This document shows, piece after piece, positions 63,001-64,000 of a DNA stretch of 64,000 nucleotides (position 1 is the stretch's first letter; every line of letters starts with the position of its first letter). The notes below the pieces were generated by a model. The model saw only the letters and a program-made list of their open reading frames with translations. It ran no database searches and was not told the DNA's origin. The translations under genes and the position numbers were made by a program. Source of the DNA: Paenibacillus phyllosphaerae (GTDB lineage: Bacteria > Bacillota > Bacilli > Paenibacillales > Paenibacillaceae); NCBI RefSeq assembly GCF_014192105.1, contig NZ_JACHXK010000022.1, forward strand, positions 34,261-98,260, read 5' to 3'.

Positions 63001-63012
63001 TTCGTCAAATAG
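51028..63012 (+). CDS. Giant S-layer-anchored subtilase-like multidomain protein (3,994 residues)
   Basis: GTG start behind AAGGAG; signal peptide 1-33. A Pro/Asp/Ser/Glu-rich linker (about 70-190) precedes an S8 peptidase domain with Asp230 (VVAVIDTGVDGTHP), His271 (DGHGTQIAG) and Ser433 (SGSSYAAA). The oxyanion-hole Asn of AGNDG is Asp367 (AGDDG). Then come an Fn3 domain, TolB-like propeller blades (SDNGNLIAFESEASNLIADD; SGDGRYIVFESSATNL) in two blocks around another Fn3, carboxypeptidase-regulatory-like domains, a DUF11-type domain, a helical hydrophobic part, an Asp/Glu tract (about 2815-2850), five Fn3 repeats, a Gly linker, a ZU5-like part, and three SLH domains (FADLADHWSRADVEVL; FEDVDAKAWYKEAVFQ; YQDRTSVSAWAQPAVA). 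It should be displayed on the cell wall; substrate unknown. Confidence 0.88.
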   Translation: MTRKPNKWKQWTRRMAIVQSGVLLFGLATPFAHASPVRQPETMQQLFDQLLQANPQIERNTSDLSAQDPILQEPIPNTVKVATVNSEQPPDSSSNPEQPSEQPGNIESPPQDEQPQPDSSDHPEDPQPTDPIENDATDPDSADSQNDPPSNVPSDPATGDDNASDEPTDSEEPIDGETDDSDGEQPDDDVDPAVQFASQWAFAELDVSEAAALIEASGAQAQSTVVAVIDTGVDGTHPLLDGSVLPGIACTGEGEGICDGEDAGDSSEDGHGTQIAGLTAGLSKLLAPQASVRILPISVGEEEGEIRIDRVSAAVKAAVNWEGAGGQQVDVILVGLGERSPGMPFPMGDAVQEAKDAGIDVLALAGDDGYPVIVEDESVGSYYPAAINAVLTVGAYGHKGHQMSNDGADLLAPGADIITASLGGELGEYSGSSYAAAIAAAGAAVVRAYSQTPVAEALSGGTLDGRWSLKRVIETAFPDPNDKTAPVWPEEASLQASGVGYSSAVLTWPQATDESGSVRYEITQDGNKLQGSYSSGSTFAGLKPGTKYAFQVEAVDRSGNRSTPLTLDVTAKSISPIERVTATADGSSPNGDSEFASVSDNGNLIAFESEASNLIADDGNNEADVFVRNRKDGTTTRISVAYEGGDADGGSYAPLISGDGRYVLFTSAASNLTKVGDEGTQEDLFLADLESGSIEKVADQVAAGFAYNSARPYAMSADARYIAFASYDNNGTENDLNGTWDIFLKDRRTSSVMRLTDRIKDHFHPSQLDITPNGRYVTFSINQIGLLPEDINIDEDIYVYDTVLNQYELISHNPQGLSGMNDSRNPSISDDGRYVAFESYAGDISDEDQDYSNDVYVYDRRTKVLKVANMTVGGQPGGRDNAFASFSGSGRFVAFESNDSLEPSAYNRNVYIRDLKEGLTYWMGQSASGEEANANNERPAISADGGHLVFQSRADNLIPDQGETLGYTEIYYTSSPAELDRDVPKWESGAELSAAQTGASYVALQWTPAETASRQQPRYRVYRNDELVGVTNEAAYLVTGLEAGTAYSFKVVAGSSDYQWGTDPLQQAVTTLAEAETDAPANVANAAFTVQPGQVAISWTEPSDPDFMYMQVLWRKLGAPEDAVQSTRLLPKGKQAAVITNLVNRTTYQFAFAVYDAEGNKQVYSADSVTTGTGPRIARIVDSESDGDYMSSFGGIQISANGRYTVFESDSTTLAEGDLNRATDVFLYDYKQETVQLISRDEFGLPGNGDSINPDISGDGRYIVFESSATNLEGASSSGSYSQIFMLDRDADGDGIFDEEGSVTMKRISQSAMGDPGNHFSETPAISQDGTTIVFQSKASNLSDIETNQSQQLFIYDNSKPEGVLQLLASSDGQLLKGTSFEPDVSADGNTIVFGTSAAIVATDTNEAEDVYLYDADSKTFTQLTVLPDINPTYYKEVAHPTVSGDGKRVAFAYHGYEYNAFDIYVYDRSAAEPTIKRITSKTSESQSYIDSTQPSISPDGRYVAFSSDLAGVIAGDKNHYTDVFVYDLQEQTAKLASRAYNNEQGSASSYNPAISEGGTVVAFRSVAENLVTGDYEGVDVFVTEMDQPDGGGGLATLTTELLAGGKVKLTWEGPQEGAGIAGFEVIRTGSDNVPVPVALLVASQTTYTDQPPASGIYRYSIIAVDAAGAKRPYSEEREVRITDLSIQSVSYHTPLALNKYAMIGGRITAGATGTAGAMAQAVLSYRKNDELLTLAADLSEQSAGSYEGSMLLPEGATEIVSLQVTLAKDGEEVSRSALTGAIKVGAALRIELETPHEDLLEGAYLSVASTAMKIRTGVKLAGIDNLVLTGLPQAGDYRVSLVTAGGLELLSQNADKRYSLTWGAQQTLKLTPTFTASLRTKVVDESGEPIPGMTLRIWDSEGAIIATGETNWQGTDGIVEDRISGESLSVTASDKTYRYVPQSKSAVLVPGANELVLTLAERPKATVKGKITNQDGTAVPRAVVTIVQDVEDTKFTSTVKTDSNGEYTADVFAGPVKIQAAITYVGRTPAVSKELAPGKSHTVDLIFQEGKPTTVRVNLYTKNLGGQWIGPHELDWRTSAHFRINVPTHSVLSSGNPMVLKASPGDEVQVCANGSESGLPSLCGSAIVGEDYKAAVEIRLEDLGTKFKGELEAQFPPNNDAWPSMNLFKLAEEDGKRQLVQEAAIKSRQFEFTVAEAGSYVVQIKSGGHVIEREFMSRTGETVNIGSIAFPAQSFYSGKSGNAVTLTPERVALGGELQVRATFRNLGQSVTDQTKMRFVLPQGTSYVEGSGALNGQPATPAIGGSDVEFSLGQIGKEESGTVVFRLKLSDTMNTSAIVLAPQMTFVIGQKTNSEILARAAAEVQTVTLDAPQVTGRHDLKVSGIAKAGSTVRVYEGEQLLGETVATSTGTWKLPIVLPERGQDATYRLIAESDDGTTKTPSEEKRIRVSAAYPQMTQVSMRQVDGRTMTFDPSDGVAKFPYVFAPGMPFIFKVTFNNPDAVKNVVVQAGGTSAPAERGKDGVFTASLVTYNPGDISVSYEAQDIFIVPEKPSDEELREQLPSDIQDYETQEMQLDTMSDMLHTASIKGSVPVEDGKIGMDMSYKLERIENYTPPAAGSSGSPVRGLRFNYGVSGNRLSVSITAYIPESEFAALGVEGTLAKMSSAMAGDEQAMKSLTSFSGAGAAIKVAINNAMKWEGAGKVWTSIDTPYSIFDGLGVNDALKELGDIAHAAGNSCSSGLIAQVYAHEASEIAHLAMAYELAKWTMMLGSLALGPATFGWGTVGLWMLTNGIGKVMDAHIGSKIDDLKSRLANDEECKDDEEDEEDEDDDRDDNDDDNDNEDDEVAKPVWIYDPSGYVYEVTESQRVSGVKATVMYKDETTGAWTVWDADWFGQINPQITDTAGRYGWDVPRGLWKVVYEKEGYATVESAELTVPPPHFDVNIPLVSILPAAMTSAYAKAGGEYVDIMFDRHVQLETIEASGITVTAPSGEVVEGTFTGVDEMDWQGAKVARHIRFTPAAPLQAGATYTITASSAILSYNSIPSGTDAKQTVAIAAEDTTAPAAVTNPEAYAERNAIVLAWEDPTDIDFKQVEIAWKPRGSADAANTVTVAKGQQWTRLTGLEAETEYQIAFRTLDDTGNVSETILMQSTMAASTPAPDTAGPLDITALSVQTGSDKLDLSWTDPASSDLKELTVSWRKQGTEIELGSATVAKGAQQHTITGLDSDTNYEVTVTAFDQAGNSSFGVTVEAKTAIVPDTTAPLDVTELKATAGTDKLDLSWIDPTASDLKELNVSWKKKGTTAELGSANVVKGTQKHTITGLDSNTSYEITVTAYDQAGNGSTGATVEAKTLVPPDTTAPLDVTELKATAGTDKLDLSWIDPTASDLKELKVSWKKKGTTAELGSAAVVKGIQKHTITGLDSDTSYEITVIAYDQAGNGSTGATVEAKTLVPPDTTAPLDVTELKATAGTEKLELSWIDPTASDLKELKVSWKKKGTTAELGSAAVVKGIQKHTITGLDSDTSYEITVTAYDQAGNGSTGVTVEAKTTIVPDTTAPIDVTELKATVGLDKLDLSWIDPTASDLKELKVSWKKKGSTAELGSATAVKGIQKHTITGLDSDTSYEITVKAHDEAGNGSTGVMIQAKTSAVTGGGGGGGGIPFPIPGTGQEQEPDPEPVEEDNALTTGPNGGRYDLLGKQLALNIPAFAYAMEMKISSLQKPFGSVVGTTLKPVTAAFELTGGAPSKPLELTIAYDKQNAAAIDPRKLAIYRQLADGGWELVGGVNDTNAGSVTVSISRLGIYAVLAAAPTFADLADHWSRADVEVLASRGIVNGVGAGVFAPNRQVTRAEAAKLLVTLAISLGRQSTRAASGFEDVDAKAWYKEAVFQAQALGIIEGTDGKFRPNDPITREELALMLARATGADIEAMADRSAAILAPYQDRTSVSAWAQPAVAYAIESGYMRGSQNQLNPKGLATRAEAAVVLLRVMDSKGLFVK
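60796..61971 (+). repeat. Four tandem 294-bp Fn3-coding repeats
   Basis: Units begin at 60796, 61090, 61384 and 61678, each exactly 98 codons and starting at PDTTAP. Blocks such as GAGCTGAAGGTCAGCTGGAA are identical between copies. A fifth, diverged unit precedes them (60502-60795). The exact spacing indicates recent expansion and possible copy-number change. Confidence 0.92.
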
Positions 63013-63020
63013 TCCTTACC

Positions 63021-63060
63021 CAAGTATCCCCCTTGGCCTCTGGCTAAGGGGGATACTTGT
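63021..63060 (+). terminator. Terminator of the giant protein gene
   Basis: CAAGTATCCCCCTT pairs perfectly with AAGGGGGATACTTG around an 11-base loop; the end is T-rich (TTGTTGCG). Confidence 0.8.
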
Positions 63061-63397
63061 TGCGTTACTTTATGCTCTGCTCTGCAAAACGTTAAGCGTG
63101 TCCACGCAAGTGGACGTCAAGCGAAGGTCTGCTGGAATCTATCGCTTCATTCTCGAAGAATCGAGGTTCCTCCCGAGGCACCAGCGCCGCGAACGAAGCT
63201 CGAAGCCAAAGCTTTGTCCGAAGCCGAAACCGCATAATCAAGCAACATGTGAGATTCGGCCAGGACAAAAGCGGTCTCCCCTCGAAAGGACAGATCGAAG
63301 ACGGCCGCGTCCCGTACCTAGCTAATTACGGGTGACCAGAGGGCAGTTGCCCTCTGGTTCCCCTCCAATGGAGGGGGCAATGCTGTCAGGTTAAGCT
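63061..63397. other. Gene-free, structured region adjoining the IS element
   Basis: No convincing gene. Three compact hairpins are seen: GTCCAC-GCAA-GTGGAC (63099-63114) with a GNRA-type loop, ACCAGAGGGCA-GT-TGCCCTCTGGT (about 63333-63356), and CCCTCC-AAT-GGAGGG (about 63361-63375). The last two lie just after the transposase stop on its strand and may end its transcription. The IS terminus and inverted repeat could not be placed. Confidence 0.4.
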
Positions 63398-64000
63398 TTA
63401 CAGGCTTCTGCGCTTCTTAATTGAGTAGCTATTCCCATCCGGTTGTTTCTTCCTAGGGAAGGAACGACCGGGTTTTACGGGAACAATATGACGCTGTAGT
63501 TCGGCCATTAATCGTACATACATCTTTTCTCTTCTTTTCTCATTAACTTCAAGCATTAGGTCAATAAGCCGATCTCTCATTTTACCGATCAGTATACTTT
63601 TATTGATCTTGTACTCATCATATTTGAGCGTCTGAATCCGGCCGCTTTCCTCCAATTCTTGAGCTGCGTCTTCTTCCATGATGGAGGCAATGTTACTCAA
63701 AAAAATGGTCGCGTAAAAGTCCTGCTCAACTAGTTGTGGCTTTTGAGCAGAGAAATTCTCAATTTCAAATTTTTGCTTGAGTGTTTTGAAGCGCTCCTCA
63801 ATTCCCCAACGCTTGTTGTACAGCGCTTTACTTTCAGCATAAGGCAACTCTTCAGTCGTCAAGTTGGTAATCAAGATTTCTTCTACCCCAGTGTCCAAAG
63901 TGACCTTTAATACTCGAACATCAAATGCAGTCTCTGCCGGTACATAAACACCTTTATCCGCCAACTTTCTTGCACGGCGCTTGGATACGACGACATGTAC
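63398..64000 (-). CDS. IS4-family DDE transposase, C-terminal part (runs off window edge)
   Basis: The minus-strand frame is open to the last base of the window (the TTG near 63964 is internal), so the N-terminal part lies outside. The IS4 Y-R-E-K signature is seen in YNKRWGIEERFKTLKQKFEI: Tyr, Arg, catalytic Glu of the DDE triad, and Lys. Conserved flanks are ILITNLTTEELPYAESKALY and EQDFYATIFLSNIASIMEED. The basic tail (RSFPRKKQPDGNSYSIKKRR) is intact and ends in a normal stop, so this end of the element looks undamaged. AT-richer than its neighbours, consistent with recent arrival. Confidence 0.9.
   Translation of the reverse strand, partial: VHVVVSKRRARKLADKGVYVPAETAFDVRVLKVTLDTGVEEILITNLTTEELPYAESKALYNKRWGIEERFKTLKQKFEIENFSAQKPQLVEQDFYATIFLSNIASIMEEDAAQELEESGRIQTLKYDEYKINKSILIGKMRDRLIDLMLEVNEKRREKMYVRLMAELQRHIVPVKPGRSFPRKKQPDGNSYSIKKRRSL

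Noticed and set aside
63061..63397. Group II intron end
   Set aside because: No domain V or VI consensus and no reverse transcriptase reading frame; the neighbouring gene is an IS4 transposase.

Overview
The window looks like a chromosomal segment of a GC-rich, endospore-forming, Gram-positive bacterium of the Paenibacillus group. The reasons are two secreted proteins with S-layer homology (SLH) domains, tandem Spo0A-type boxes, Fur boxes, a yybP-ykoY (manganese) riboswitch before a TerC gene with a sigma-W-like promoter, a Tad pilus cluster without an outer-membrane secretin, and many GTG/TTG starts behind strong AGGAGG sites. No rRNA, tRNA, CRISPR array or prophage was seen. The only mobile element is an IS4-type transposase running off the right edge.

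Layout. 1-11.2 kb: end of a cytosine-deaminase-like gene, Fur-boxed iron-siderophore binding protein, terC under an ECF-type promoter plus Mn riboswitch, DinB, DUF975, an ECF sigma/anti-sigma pair, a decayed unknown gene, an SLH-S9 peptidase, an EamA exporter under a purine-riboswitch-like leader, and a PL3 pectate lyase. 11.4-19.8 kb: a c-di-GMP-I riboswitch, a DUF192 gene, three tandem flp pilins and tadV-E-G, cpaB, tadZ-A-B-C, all in one direction. 19.8-34.1 kb: ordinary metabolic, repair and stress genes (frameshifted HPP gene, GntR regulator, exodeoxyribonuclease III, SUFU protein, UPF0303, MacAB-like ABC efflux operon, two GNATs, HmoA-type heme monooxygenase, a two-component system divergent from a LiaIH/PspA-like pair, a universal stress protein). 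34.3-44.3 kb: an MHYT-GGDEF-EAL c-di-GMP enzyme preceded by 0A boxes, then a 2,520-residue secreted repeat protein. 44.3-51 kb: Lhr-type helicase, a small unknown protein, photolyase. 51-63 kb: a 3,994-residue S-layer-anchored subtilase-like protein. 63-64 kb: the IS end.

Themes. Cyclic-di-GMP appears twice: a membrane enzyme able in principle to make and break it, possibly under Spo0A, and a c-di-GMP riboswitch at the head of the pilus locus. With the very large surface proteins and the pectate lyase this suggests a surface-attachment or plant-associated lifestyle (inference). RNA-level control is dense: three riboswitch-class leaders lie within 9 kb, and the one before the EamA exporter departs from the usual purine aptamer in its P2 arm and is the best candidate for something not yet described.
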